Source: Nostoc paludosum FACHB-159 (lineage in GTDB: Bacteria > Cyanobacteriota > Cyanobacteriia > Cyanobacteriales > Nostocaceae). Taken from it: DNA of 64,000 nt. The position numbers and the translations under genes were made by a program. Under the pieces are notes generated by a model. The model ran no database searches. It was given only the letters and a program-made list of their open reading frames with translations, and had not been told where the DNA came from. Location of the stretch: the NCBI RefSeq assembly GCF_014698835.1, contig NZ_JACJTU010000012.1, positions 124,001 through 188,000 of the forward strand, read 5' to 3'. This document shows, in pieces, positions 52,394 through 60,822 of the stretch (position 1 is its first letter; each line of letters opens with the position of its first letter).

Positions 52394-52993
52394 AGCATTT
52401 TTTCACTGCATTCAATTAAATTAGCCATTTTTTGAGAAAATGGTCTATCTCTCAATGTAGATATTAAGTTGACTGGGTTTACACTTTCCCAGGTAATAAA
52501 GGCTTTTGTCAAAAGTCGTACTTTTTTAAAGTAAATAAAAATTACAAAAGTTAATAAAAAGTTGATGGGTTTGCAATTTTGAAATTCCTAAACATAATTA
52601 TTTATTTTTTTTAGGCGACAGTAATTTGGTTAAAAAATAATTACTTATTTGGATGATTTCAATTGCTTGCAATACTGATTTACATGAATATAAGCCTATA
52701 AGTGATTTATCTCCAAAATAAATGTTTAAATAATTAAATATTTTCTGTAAAAATAAAAAATTAATTAGCGCTAAAAATTTAGCAACAAAATCATATTTTA
52801 TATTGATTTTTCTATCGATATTTTTTTACTGAACTTTAGATAAAAACGCCTATGTCTGTTGATAGAGAAAAAATTTCTTCCAAGGGATTGAGGAAAAATA
52901 AATATAAACATGTATTAATAGGAATTATTACGAGCTATTACCGAGCTAATAGATTTTTGAATAATTGATTTTAGTGTTTGTGGAGAAAAAATA
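52394..52993. other. 600-bp AT-rich divergent region
   Basis: No gene or hairpin recognised. It should carry the promoters of the large repeat membrane protein (minus) and the YflT-like gene (plus). Confidence 0.4.
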
Positions 52994-54634
52994 ATGGTTG
53001 TAGGTGTACATAAACGTGCTGTAGGCGTATTTTCTACTCGTAGAGATATTGAACATGCGCTTCATGAATTGAAAAATGCCGGCTTTGATATGAATAGAGT
53101 ATCTGTTATTACGCGGGATGGAGAGCGTGATGACATTGCTGGCGCAGAAGTACGCGATCGCGTTGGTGATAAATCCGATGAAGGCGCTGCGGTGGGAGCA
53201 GTTTCCGGTGGTGCTTTAGGTGGATTAACAGGCTTATTAGTAGGTCTTGGTACCTTAGCAATTCCTGGAATCGGGCCAATTATGCTGGCTGGAGCCGCAG
53301 CAACCACTTTAGCCACTACTCTTGCTGGAGCAGGTATCGGTGCAGTAGCTGGTAGTTTGCTTGGTGCATTAATTGGTTTAGGAATTCCCGAAGAACGAGC
53401 CAGAGTCTACGACGAACGCGTCAAACAAGGACAGTATCTAGTCATCATCGATGGTACTGATGCTGAAATTGCCAGAGCAGAAACAATATTACGTCAGCGT
53501 GGTATCGAAGAGTTTGGTATTTACGACCATCCAGATAGCACACATACGACTACAGGTGTTGCTGATCACGATGTTAGCGGCAAATATGCAGTAGGATACT
53601 TTTCTCATCGTCCAGATGCGGAAGCTGCAATTAGCGATTTGCGAAAAGCAGGTTTCCCCTTGAGCCAAATTTCTTTAATACACAGAGACACTTCCCGACG
53701 GGAATCTTTTCCAGGTATTCATCTAAGCGATCGCTGGGACTCTAACCGCTGGAGACTACCAGATAACCGCACTCATTTCTATAGCGAGCGCATCAATCAA
53801 GGCGATTACATCATCGTTGTGAATGGTACAGAAGCTGAAATTCAACGTGCAGCGGCTATTATTAGCCAACACGGAATTCAGCAGTGGCAAATTTTCGATT
53901 CAACCGGGTATGCTCCTGGAACTACACCCGTGCAAGCTGGAACTACATCCGTGCAAGCAGCCAAACGCGCAATCGGTGTATTTTCTCATCGTCGAGATGC
54001 AGAAACAGCACTTACAGAATTGCGAGATGCTGGTTTCCCGATGAGTAGGGTTTCAATCATTGCCAAAGATGCTGACGGTCATGGTATCGCCGGTGTAGAG
54101 AATAGAAACATCGGTGCAGGTAATAAAGCAGACGAAGGTGCAAAAGCTGGTGCAGCTACAGGCGGCGTTTTAGGCGGCTTGACAGGCTTATTAGTTGGTC
54201 TTGGAACTTTAGCAATTCCCGGAGTCGGCCCAGTACTCGCAGGTGGCGCAGCAGCTACCGCCATAGCAACAACACTGGCTGGTGGTGCTATTGGTGCAGC
54301 AGCTGGCGGTATTGTTGGCGCACTCGTTGGTTTAGGAATTCCCGAAGACAGAGCTAGAGTTTATAACGATCGCTTCCAAAGAGGTGATTACTTAGTAATT
54401 ATCGATGGTACAGAAGCTGAAATCTACAAAGCCGAACCCATTCTCAACCGTCGAGGTATGCAAGAATTCGGCATATATGACGCCACCGATTTAGGCGAAT
54501 CTCGCTCAGGTTTCGATAGAGGAACTCATCACACCACAGGAGTTTTAGATCGCGATCGTACCAACTACTCAACGGAAGTTCATAGAGACGATCCCGCTGT
54601 AGTTATCGTCGATCGCCGTGAAGACACAATCTAA
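52994..54634 (+). CDS. General stress protein with triplicated YflT-like domain and glycine-zipper segments
   Basis: A 546-aa protein built from three related units. Unit 1 (about 1-180): AVGVFSTRRDIEHALHELKNAGFDMNRVSVITRD, a Gly/Ala-rich zipper (AAVGAVSGGALGGLTGLLVGLG...) and GQYLVIIDGTDAEIARAETILRQRGIEEFGIYD. Unit 2 (about 200-305) has the same ends but no zipper. Unit 3 (about 325-500) repeats unit 1 closely (GIAGVENRNIGAGNKADEGAKAG). YflT/DUF1269-type proteins are stress induced, and the zippers may insert in membranes. A GGAG ribosome site precedes the ATG. It is followed by BON lipoprotein and CAAD genes, forming a stress/envelope group. Confidence 0.85.
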   Translation: MVVGVHKRAVGVFSTRRDIEHALHELKNAGFDMNRVSVITRDGERDDIAGAEVRDRVGDKSDEGAAVGAVSGGALGGLTGLLVGLGTLAIPGIGPIMLAGAAATTLATTLAGAGIGAVAGSLLGALIGLGIPEERARVYDERVKQGQYLVIIDGTDAEIARAETILRQRGIEEFGIYDHPDSTHTTTGVADHDVSGKYAVGYFSHRPDAEAAISDLRKAGFPLSQISLIHRDTSRRESFPGIHLSDRWDSNRWRLPDNRTHFYSERINQGDYIIVVNGTEAEIQRAAAIISQHGIQQWQIFDSTGYAPGTTPVQAGTTSVQAAKRAIGVFSHRRDAETALTELRDAGFPMSRVSIIAKDADGHGIAGVENRNIGAGNKADEGAKAGAATGGVLGGLTGLLVGLGTLAIPGVGPVLAGGAAATAIATTLAGGAIGAAAGGIVGALVGLGIPEDRARVYNDRFQRGDYLVIIDGTEAEIYKAEPILNRRGMQEFGIYDATDLGESRSGFDRGTHHTTGVLDRDRTNYSTEVHRDDPAVVIVDRREDTI

Positions 54635-54640
54635 TTAGAA

Positions 54641-54745
54641 TTGGTGAATTCAGAATTCAGAGTTTTCAATTCTAAATCCTGATACCGACGGGATTAATCA
54701 AGTTTCTACTCCTGAGTTCTGACTCCTGAATTCTGAATTCAGATT
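54641..54745. repeat. gaattcag/ctgaattc repeats
   Basis: Direct copies of gaattcagaattcag at the left and ctcctgaattctgaattcag at the right can pair as an inverted repeat between the YflT-like and BON genes. The same family occurs at 61575-61609 and 61913-61935. Confidence 0.65.
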
Positions 54746-54805
54746 CCTTGCTCCTCACCTCTGCCGTAAATCTCAACAAATTTCATCTGAACTCAAATTA
54801 AACAT

Positions 54806-55267
54806 ATGCAAAAGCTAACTCCCCTAGTAATTAGTTGTCTTTTAGTTTTTGGTGTTGCTGCTTGCGATAACGTTTCTAAAACAAGTGAATCTGCACCTGC
54901 TAATCCTAACGAAGCTGCACAAGCACCAACTGCTCGAACAACAGAAGCTTCTCAAAAAGATGCACAAAGTGAACTCCGTAAAAGACAATTAAATGAGGAT
55001 ATTCGCGCTCGCGAACAACGCAATAATGCCACTGGCGGTGATGCAAATAGAGCCGCAGGTGACTTAGCAAGTGAAGTTCGCTCCAAATTGGAGGCTAATA
55101 TACCTGGTGGTCAATTAACGGTTAGTGCAGCAGAAGATGGGACTGTCACTGTCGGAGGAACCGTACCCAATCAAGATCAAATTGCTAAGATCGAACGTTT
55201 ATCCAAAGAGATTAAAGGTGTGAAAGCAGTAGTTGTCAAAGCTACTGTTGCCCCACCAAAAAGCTAA
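54806..55267 (+). CDS. BON-domain lipoprotein
   Basis: A 153-aa lipoprotein: signal peptide TPLVISCLLVFGVAACDN with the lipobox VAAC (Cys20), so it is anchored in a membrane facing the periplasm. Residues about 30-85 are a low-complexity Ala/Gln/Arg linker. Residues about 85-150 form a BON domain (LASEVRSKLEANIPGGQLTVSAAEDGTVTVGGTVPNQDQIAKIERLSKEIKGVKAVVVKATV). BON domains bind phospholipid or stabilise envelopes under osmotic stress (as OsmY). Same orientation as the YflT-like gene 172 bp upstream. Confidence 0.88.
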   Translation: MQKLTPLVISCLLVFGVAACDNVSKTSESAPANPNEAAQAPTARTTEASQKDAQSELRKRQLNEDIRAREQRNNATGGDANRAAGDLASEVRSKLEANIPGGQLTVSAAEDGTVTVGGTVPNQDQIAKIERLSKEIKGVKAVVVKATVAPPKS

Positions 55268-55783
55268 CAGCTAACAACTATTTAAATGAGTAGGTAGCCA
55301 TAAATAAACTTACAGCAGACTTCAAAAAACTAGTGAATTCGACAATCTAAACTAGGTCTGGTGGCAACTCTGCTGTAAATGCTCCTACTCAGCCTTAGTT
55401 CTCAGCTACAAGACTCCATTTGGCTACATGAAAAACTCGCTCTCAACTTGAAAAAGCTGATTTTGTATTCTTGAGTACAAACGCGATTAATGGTGCCTCT
55501 ACCCACTCACCGCCCGCATAAATAACTTTAAAAATTCAAGCGATCGCCATATTATACATATACAGCAATACGAGTTGATTTGGGAAAATTTTTGCACCTT
55601 CAGCCAAGATAAAACTTATTCAGAGCCTAATTATCTACCTAAATAAGGCAATTCGTAAACACGCTAAGAGTGGTATACTTAGTGTAATGAGGGTAAATAA
55701 TTGACAACTGACAACTTTAATTATTATATTTATTGACGCTCAGTCAGTTATAAAAACTCCTGTAATTGCTGAAAACCAAAACT
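55268..55783. other. 516-bp intergenic region
   Basis: No gene recognised. A short palindromic piece, ctaagagtggtatacttag (about 55663-55682), is the only structure noticed. Confidence 0.4.
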
Positions 55784-56212
55784 ATGGAAACCCGACAGCA
55801 GCCACTCGAATCCATTAATCCCTCTTCATTAAAAGCTACCCTAGCACTTGAAGGGACAAATACTACAAATTTGCCAAAGCTACCACCAGCATCGGAACCT
55901 GAATGGCAACGAATTAGTAGACAAGTTTTTGAATTTTTCGGACAACTGCCACAATACTTAAGTAGCTTTTTTAAGGACTACAGCCAGGCTCTCATAACTC
56001 TGAGTTTAATTTTTGCCGCGCTTGTCACAGCCAAGGTAGCATTAGCAGTTCTGGATGCAATTAATGATATTCCATTACTGTCACCATTTTTTGAATTAGT
56101 CGGAATTAGTTATGCCACTTGGTTTACTTTCCGCTATTTAATTAAAGCTTCAAATCGCCAAGAATTAGCCCAGCAAATTCAATTGCTAAAAAACGAATTT
56201 GTGGGCGAATAA
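55784..56212 (+). CDS. CAAD-domain membrane protein (CURT1-like)
   Basis: A 142-aa protein from the ATG at 55784; a TTG 18 bp upstream would add 6 residues. A polar N-terminal ~45 residues precedes an amphipathic helix (WQRISRQVFEFFGQLPQYLSSFFKDY), two membrane helices (ALITLSLIFAALVTAKVALAVLDAI and LLSPFFELVGISYATWFTFRYLI) and a C-terminal helix (RQELAQQIQLLKNEF). This is the cyanobacterial CAAD/CURT1 topology, found in thylakoid-shaping proteins and appended to some aminoacyl-tRNA synthetases. Probably thylakoid located. Confidence 0.88.
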   Translation: METRQQPLESINPSSLKATLALEGTNTTNLPKLPPASEPEWQRISRQVFEFFGQLPQYLSSFFKDYSQALITLSLIFAALVTAKVALAVLDAINDIPLLSPFFELVGISYATWFTFRYLIKASNRQELAQQIQLLKNEFVGE

Positions 56213-56585
56213 GTTTGGAAATGATTTGATAGCAATTCTCGCTTTGATAAGGTACAACGTAGGGGTGCATAGCTATGCACCCCTACAAATTTATGTACCT
56301 CATGTGATTAGGAATTGCTATAAATCAGAGATCGTTTATAAAGTAAATCTTAGAAGTTGTTTGAAAAGTGGTTGGTTGTGATTTTAATTGCGTTGCTACC
56401 CCCCTTAGTCCCCCCTTCGGTGACTCAGCACTGTTTTACGTGAATCTTTTGGATACATCTCAAGATAGAGAAGATGATGTATTTAGAAGCTTAACTCACT
56501 TCTCAAGATAGTAGATTGTAAATGGAAAACAGCCTAATCTAGTTCTCGAAGTTATTCAATAGATTCTTTAACGAGGACATAATTT
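56213..56585. other. Intergenic region with palindrome
   Basis: Contains the palindrome at 56259-56286 and a ccccccttagtccccccttcgg run (about 56399-56420). No gene seen. Confidence 0.4.
56259..56286. repeat. 28-bp perfect palindrome of the GTAG...CTAC family
   Basis: Arms GTAGGGGTGCATAG and CTATGCACCCCTAC, exact reverse complements. It lies 47 bp after the CAAD gene and could end its transcript. Confidence 0.8.
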
Positions 56586-56993
56586 ATGACTAATGAATCA
56601 GTTAAAAAAGGTATAGATTCATCTGAACGTGCAGAAGTAGATACATACGATCGCGGAATTATCCCCGCTGAAACAGCTGCTCGCAGAGAAAGAGAAGGAG
56701 ATAAATTCAAAACACTTCCCACAGAAGAAAGAGAAGCAAGTTCAGCTACCGACGACCAAACCAATTCCCAAAGCATACGTACCACTGACGGTTACACCGT
56801 AGACAAAGAAGGTTTGTTGAACAACTATGCAGTTGAACCAGAAATGTACTACGAACAGCCTGGTGATGCACGGCAACAAGCGGCAGAAGATACTGCACAA
56901 CGTGTTGAAGAACTTGAAGATATTAACGAGGACGAAGAAGGTAAGTTAACAGAAAAGGGTGACAAACGCGGTAAAGGCTCAGGAATTGTTTAA
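56586..56993 (+). CDS. Acidic hydrophilic hypothetical protein, possibly stress related
   Basis: A 135-aa highly charged protein with no hydrophobic segment (SERAEVDTYDRGIIPAETAARREREGDKFKTLP, then TTDGYTVDKEGLLNNYAVEPEMYYEQPGDARQQAAED and an acidic/basic tail ending KGDKRGKGSGIV). Likely intrinsically disordered. Not a recognised family. It lies in the same orientation after the YflT-like, BON and CAAD genes, suggesting membership of the same stress group. Confidence 0.75.
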   Translation: MTNESVKKGIDSSERAEVDTYDRGIIPAETAARREREGDKFKTLPTEEREASSATDDQTNSQSIRTTDGYTVDKEGLLNNYAVEPEMYYEQPGDARQQAAEDTAQRVEELEDINEDEEGKLTEKGDKRGKGSGIV

Positions 56994-57417
56994 TTAAAAA
57001 CCATAATTGAATTTTAGATTTTGGATACTTCAACAGGCTCAGTACAAGTTTTGGATTTTGGATTGCAGATTCCAAACCCAAAATGTCTGAAAAAAACGAA
57101 TTTATCGGTGAAATAAATCTCAAATTCAAAATTGTTTTACTTTTTCCTGGGTGCAATTACACGTAAAAAGGCTAATAAGCAAGTTTGTAGAGACGTAGCG
57201 ATCGCTGCGTCTCTACTTTTATGGATAGAGTAGCTAGACAAAAATCAAAAATATTTACTCACCATAGCACTCCTAAATGAGTTATAAACAAAATTTATTG
57301 CCTATTGCCTATTGCCTTTTAAACCTTCAACCCCACATAAAATTATTTAATCTCGCCTTCCTTTTACGGATTTATTGGCTTTTGATACATTGGGTTTGGA
57401 AGAATTTGTGGCAACCC
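56994..57417. other. Intergenic region with palindrome and heptamers
   Basis: Contains the palindrome at 57187-57216 and a gcctatt heptamer run at 57297-57316. A frame extending the AraC gene upstream from 57277 passes through these heptamers and is judged non-coding. Confidence 0.45.
57187..57216. repeat. 30-bp palindrome of the GTAG...CTAC family
   Basis: Left half gtagagacgtagcgat, right half cgctgcgtctctac preceded by at. The only mismatch is A/G opposite T, i.e. a G-U pair in RNA. The centre contains gcgatcgc. Closest to the copy at 49192-49220. Confidence 0.75.
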
Positions 57418-58314
57418 ATGTCAGAACAAAAGCCCTTGGTGATTACCAAAGAAGATGATATATTACCGCTATTTCCACGTTTACCAATTCTCACGAGTCT
57501 TCAAGCAGGTTGGCATGGGATTTCACTTGCATACATGTGTCAACCTCCTGCTGCATTCCCTGAAGTTACCACTACCAAGTGGCATTCTTTGATCGTTTTT
57601 ACTCATGGAGCGCGGGTGATTCATGCTGAACGGCAAATGGATGGACGCAGACATCGTGATGCTGTACTTGGGGGCGATATTCTGATTACTCCCGTTAATG
57701 TTGGACACCAGGCGGCTTGGGATGCTGAAGGCGACTTTATTCTACTGGCGATTCAACCAGATATTTTTGCTCGTGCAGTTGACGAAACAGCAGATACCGA
57801 ACAAATTGAACTTATACCCCACTTTGCCACAGCCGATCCTCTGGTTTATCAAATCGCGCTAGCACTCAAAGGCATTCTGGAAAGTAATCCCTCAGGCAGC
57901 CGTCTTTATGCAGAGACGATGGCTAATGCCTTATCAGTACATCTTATGCAACACTATGCTACGCGAAAACCGATATTAAAAACATATAAAAATGGTTTGC
58001 CAGCGCGTCAATTACAGCAAGTTATAGACTACATTCACGAACATCTTGACCAAAATTTAGGTTTAGCAGAATTGGCAGCATTGATACCAATGAGTCCCCA
58101 TTATTTTTCCCAGCTTTTCAAACAGTCTACAGGAATGACTCTTCATAAATATGTAATTCACTGTCGGGTGCAACGTGCCTACGAGTTATTACTCAAAAGA
58201 GAAATGGCAATCAGTGAAATTGCTCACTCGGTTGGTTTTGCTAGTCAAAGCCATCTAAATTTTCACTGTAAGCGTTTAATGGGTGCAACTCCGAAAGCAA
58301 TTCAACAAAGATAG
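57418..58314 (+). CDS. AraC-family transcriptional regulator
   Basis: A 298-aa regulator from the ATG at 57418 (MSEQKPLVITKEDD). An upstream ATG at 57277 is rejected because the extra 47 residues come from repeats. The N-terminal ~170 residues are a cupin-like ligand or sensing domain (HGARVIHAERQMDGRRHRDAVLGGDILITPVNVGHQAAW). The C-terminal ~100 residues are the double HTH: LAELAALIPMSPHYFSQLFKQSTGMTLHKYVIHCRVQRAYELL and AISEIAHSVGFASQSHLNFHCKRLMGATPKAI. Target genes are unknown. Co-oriented with ndhH but separated by 115 bp. Confidence 0.9.
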   Translation: MSEQKPLVITKEDDILPLFPRLPILTSLQAGWHGISLAYMCQPPAAFPEVTTTKWHSLIVFTHGARVIHAERQMDGRRHRDAVLGGDILITPVNVGHQAAWDAEGDFILLAIQPDIFARAVDETADTEQIELIPHFATADPLVYQIALALKGILESNPSGSRLYAETMANALSVHLMQHYATRKPILKTYKNGLPARQLQQVIDYIHEHLDQNLGLAELAALIPMSPHYFSQLFKQSTGMTLHKYVIHCRVQRAYELLLKREMAISEIAHSVGFASQSHLNFHCKRLMGATPKAIQQR

Positions 58315-58429
58315 GAAGAATCTGTAAAAAATCGGACGAATTTGCAAGACTCCAGCCCTTGAATTCTCTAAAATTTCCAAAAATAGCATCTTATTTAGAA
58401 ATATTAAGGATTAGGGAAACTTTTGATTT

Positions 58430-59614
58430 ATGGTGAGAATTGAAACTAAAACCGAGCCAATGACGATCAACTTTGGCCCGCATCATCCCTCCATGCATGG
58501 GTGCTTTCGGATTCTTGTTACCTTGGATGGTGAAGATGTGGTTGATTGTGAACCTGTCATCGGCTACCTACACCGGGGTATGGAAAAAATTGCCGAAAAC
58601 CGTACCAATATTATGTACGTGCCCTATGTGAGTCGATGGGACTACTATGGCGGCATGTTTAATGAAGCTGTGACGGTGAATGCTGTCGAGAAACTGGCAA
58701 ATGTCACCATCCCCAAACGTGCTAGCTATATTCGGGTAATCATGCTGGAGTTAGCTCGAATTGTTAACCATTTGCTGTGGCTGGGGCCTTTCGTGGGAGA
58801 CACTGGCGCACAAACTCCGATATTTTACACTTTGCGCGATCGCGAAATGATTCTCGACTTGTTTGAAGCTGCCACAGGCTACCGCATGGTTAACAATAAT
58901 TATTTTCGCATCGGTGGCGTTGCTGCTGACCTACCTTATGGTTGGGTGGATAAATGCGAAGACTTCTGTAATTACTTTGCACCAAAGATTGATGAGTATG
59001 AAAAACTGATTACCAATAACCCGATTTTTCGCCGCCGAGTTGAGGGTATAGGAGTTTTAAGTCGCGAAGAAGCGATTAATTGGGGAATTTCTGGCCCGAT
59101 GTTACGCGCTTCTGGCGTCAAGTGGGATTTACGAAAAGTTGACCACTACGAATGCTACGACGATTTTGACTGGGAAGTTCAGTGGGATACAGCCGGAGAT
59201 TGTTTTGCTCGGTACGTCGTCAGAGTTGGAGAAATGCGTGAGTCGCTCAAAATTATTCACCAAGCACTTAAGGGATTACCTGGTGGTGCATACGAAAATT
59301 TAGAAGCTAAACGCCTCTCGGCTGGTGCTAAATCTGAGTGGAACGGGTTTGATTATCAGTTCATTGCCAAAAAAGTTGCACCCACATTCAAAATTCCTGA
59401 GGGCGAAAACTATGTCCGCATTGAGTCAGGAAGAGGAGAATTAGGAATCTATCTTATTGGAGACGATCGCATTTTCCCTTGGCGTTGGAAAATTCGTCCA
59501 GCCGATTTCAATAATTTACAAGTTTTACCCCAATTAATCCGGGGTCAAAAAGTAGCCGATGTTTTCGTCATCCTGGGAAGTATTGATGTTGTCATGGGAT
59601 CGGTAGATAGGTGA
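58430..59614 (+). CDS. ndhH: NAD(P)H-quinone oxidoreductase subunit H
   Basis: A 394-aa subunit of the cyanobacterial NDH-1 complex (49-kDa/NuoD homologue), sitting in the peripheral arm at the quinone site and serving respiration and cyclic electron flow. Signatures: [48 protein letters not shown], the quinone-site region [14 protein letters not shown], and the C-terminal [59 protein letters not shown]. Length agrees with other cyanobacterial NdhH. Single gene here, as usual outside the ndhCKJ cluster. Confidence 0.97.
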   Translation: MVRIETKTEPMTINFGPHHPSMHGCFRILVTLDGEDVVDCEPVIGYLHRGMEKIAENRTNIMYVPYVSRWDYYGGMFNEAVTVNAVEKLANVTIPKRASYIRVIMLELARIVNHLLWLGPFVGDTGAQTPIFYTLRDREMILDLFEAATGYRMVNNNYFRIGGVAADLPYGWVDKCEDFCNYFAPKIDEYEKLITNNPIFRRRVEGIGVLSREEAINWGISGPMLRASGVKWDLRKVDHYECYDDFDWEVQWDTAGDCFARYVVRVGEMRESLKIIHQALKGLPGGAYENLEAKRLSAGAKSEWNGFDYQFIAKKVAPTFKIPEGENYVRIESGRGELGIYLIGDDRIFPWRWKIRPADFNNLQVLPQLIRGQKVADVFVILGSIDVVMGSVDR

Positions 59615-59717
59615 ATGGGGCATTGGGCATTGGGCATGGGGCATGGGGCATGGGGCATTGGGCATGGGGCATGGGGCATTGGGCATTGGGCATTGGGAAT
59701 AGCGGATGAGTCTTTGA

Positions 59718-59810
59718 CAGGACTTACGCAAAATCATCAAAAAACGAACCACAGAGGACGCAGAGGGCACGGAGAAATAAGAGTAAGAGAAAGTTCTTGC
59801 GTAAGTCCTA
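59718..59810. mobile_element. 93-bp MITE candidate with 13-bp terminal inverted repeats and 5-bp target duplication
   Basis: Ends aggacttacgcaa (59719-59731) and ttgcgtaagtcct (59797-59809) are perfect inverted repeats. TTTGA stands directly at both sides (59713-59717 and 59811-59815). Removing the element rebuilds gagtctttgatactcg, which is identical to the adjacent tandem unit. There is no coding capacity. Confidence 0.75.
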
Positions 59811-59823
59811 TTTGATACTCGGC

Positions 59824-59886
59824 GACGAGTCTTTGATACTCGTGAATGAGTCTTTAAACTCCATTAATGAGTTTTTGAACTCCACT
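59824..59886. repeat. 21-bp tandem repeat, three intact units
   Basis: Units start at 59824, 59845 and 59866, each like aatgagtctttaaactccatt and each a small inverted repeat (gagt...actc). A fourth unit to the left (from about 59704) is split by the MITE candidate. Confidence 0.75.
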
Positions 59887-59975
59887 TTTCTGCTCCCATG
59901 CCCCATGCCCAATGCCCAATGCCCAATGCCCAATGCCCAATGCCCAATGCCCAATGCCCCATGCCCAATGCCCTT

Positions 59976-60689
59976 TTATGGATTAACGTTAATCCGCCCA
60001 CGACACACTAACTTACCGGGGATCAGGGTTAGTTGTTGGATATCAACATCTGAACCAAGATCGAAACTGTAGGCATGATTGTCTTGAAATAAATCTGTCT
60101 GATCATCTTTAATTTGGATATCTGTCAGTTGCAACTGGCGACCATTGACTAAATCTAAGCCCAGAGAGATTTCCAGAGGCGTTGTTTGGCTATTGGTGAC
60201 TTTAGAACCGAGCAGTATAATTTGGTTGTTCTTAAGAATAATTTCTTGCCAGTTAATGGGTTGTGTTTTTGGGCAATATGTTGGTAAAACTTTAACCAGT
60301 AGTTCGCTCAAACCAGTTGATAATAAGCCAGATGAGAGGGAAGCATTAAGATCTTTCTCGTCTATGGTCAAATCGCCAACAACTGGTACTGTTTGTAACA
60401 GTCGCAAGGGTTTTCCCTTGAGTATTGAACCGATATTTATCTGAATATTTTCTGCTATTAATTGAATTTTTGTAATTAGGAGTCCTTGATAAACAGCATG
60501 ACTAGCAAAAATAGATACCGAAGGAATCCGTCCAGAGAGAATTTGGCGATCGCTAGCTTTAATCTCCACTTCTAACTCAGATATCTCGCTGACTTGGGCC
60601 CTCAACCACAGCTTTAAAGCTGTTGTGAGTACTTGCGTAATTATTCGGATTTTGTTTACATTTGTTGTTTGAGAATTTTGCTCTGACAT
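59976..60689 (-). CDS. DUF2993 (LmeA-like) protein
   Basis: A 237-aa protein with the DUF2993 layout: LRAQVSEISELEVEIKASDRQILSGRIPSVSIFASHAVYQGLLITKIQLIAENIQINIGSILKGKPLRL, then a second beta-rich half with VNGRQLQLTDIQI and the C-terminal FDLGSDVDIQQLTLIPGKLVCRGRINVNP. LmeA relatives bind phospholipid such as phosphatidylinositol. In cyanobacteria they are widespread and uncharacterised. There is no clear signal peptide. The heptamer array abuts its 3' end. Confidence 0.85.
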   Translation of the reverse strand: MSEQNSQTTNVNKIRIITQVLTTALKLWLRAQVSEISELEVEIKASDRQILSGRIPSVSIFASHAVYQGLLITKIQLIAENIQINIGSILKGKPLRLLQTVPVVGDLTIDEKDLNASLSSGLLSTGLSELLVKVLPTYCPKTQPINWQEIILKNNQIILLGSKVTNSQTTPLEISLGLDLVNGRQLQLTDIQIKDDQTDLFQDNHAYSFDLGSDVDIQQLTLIPGKLVCRGRINVNP

Positions 60690-60822
60690 CTAACCAATGG
60701 AGTTTATGAGTATTTGTTCAACAGCTGACGAATTTAAACAAGCCTTAAATGTAACATTTATGCCTAGTCACTACAAAATGCAAATATCATTTAATAGTTA
60801 ACAGTAAATCAGTAATTTATAC

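Larger units (their letters stand above)
59615..59975. repeat. Repeat cluster between ndhH and the DUF2993 gene
   Basis: In order: a gggcatt/gggcatg heptamer array (59617-59697), a 21-bp tandem repeat interrupted by a 93-bp MITE candidate (59702-59886), and an oppositely oriented aatgccc array (59896-59971). Short frames here are translated heptamers, not genes. Confidence 0.85.

Noticed and set aside
57277..57417. 47-residue N-terminal extension of the AraC regulator
   Set aside because: It is encoded by gcctatt heptamers and hydrophobic junk, without similarity to AraC proteins; the ATG at 57418 fits the family.
59615..59815. Small Gly/Met/His/Trp-rich protein
   Set aside because: It is a translation of gggcatt/gggcatg heptamers running on from the ndhH stop; composition is purely repeat-driven.
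59611..59975. CRISPR-like array
   Set aside because: Units are 7 or 21 bp and directly adjacent without unique spacers; no cas genes are present.
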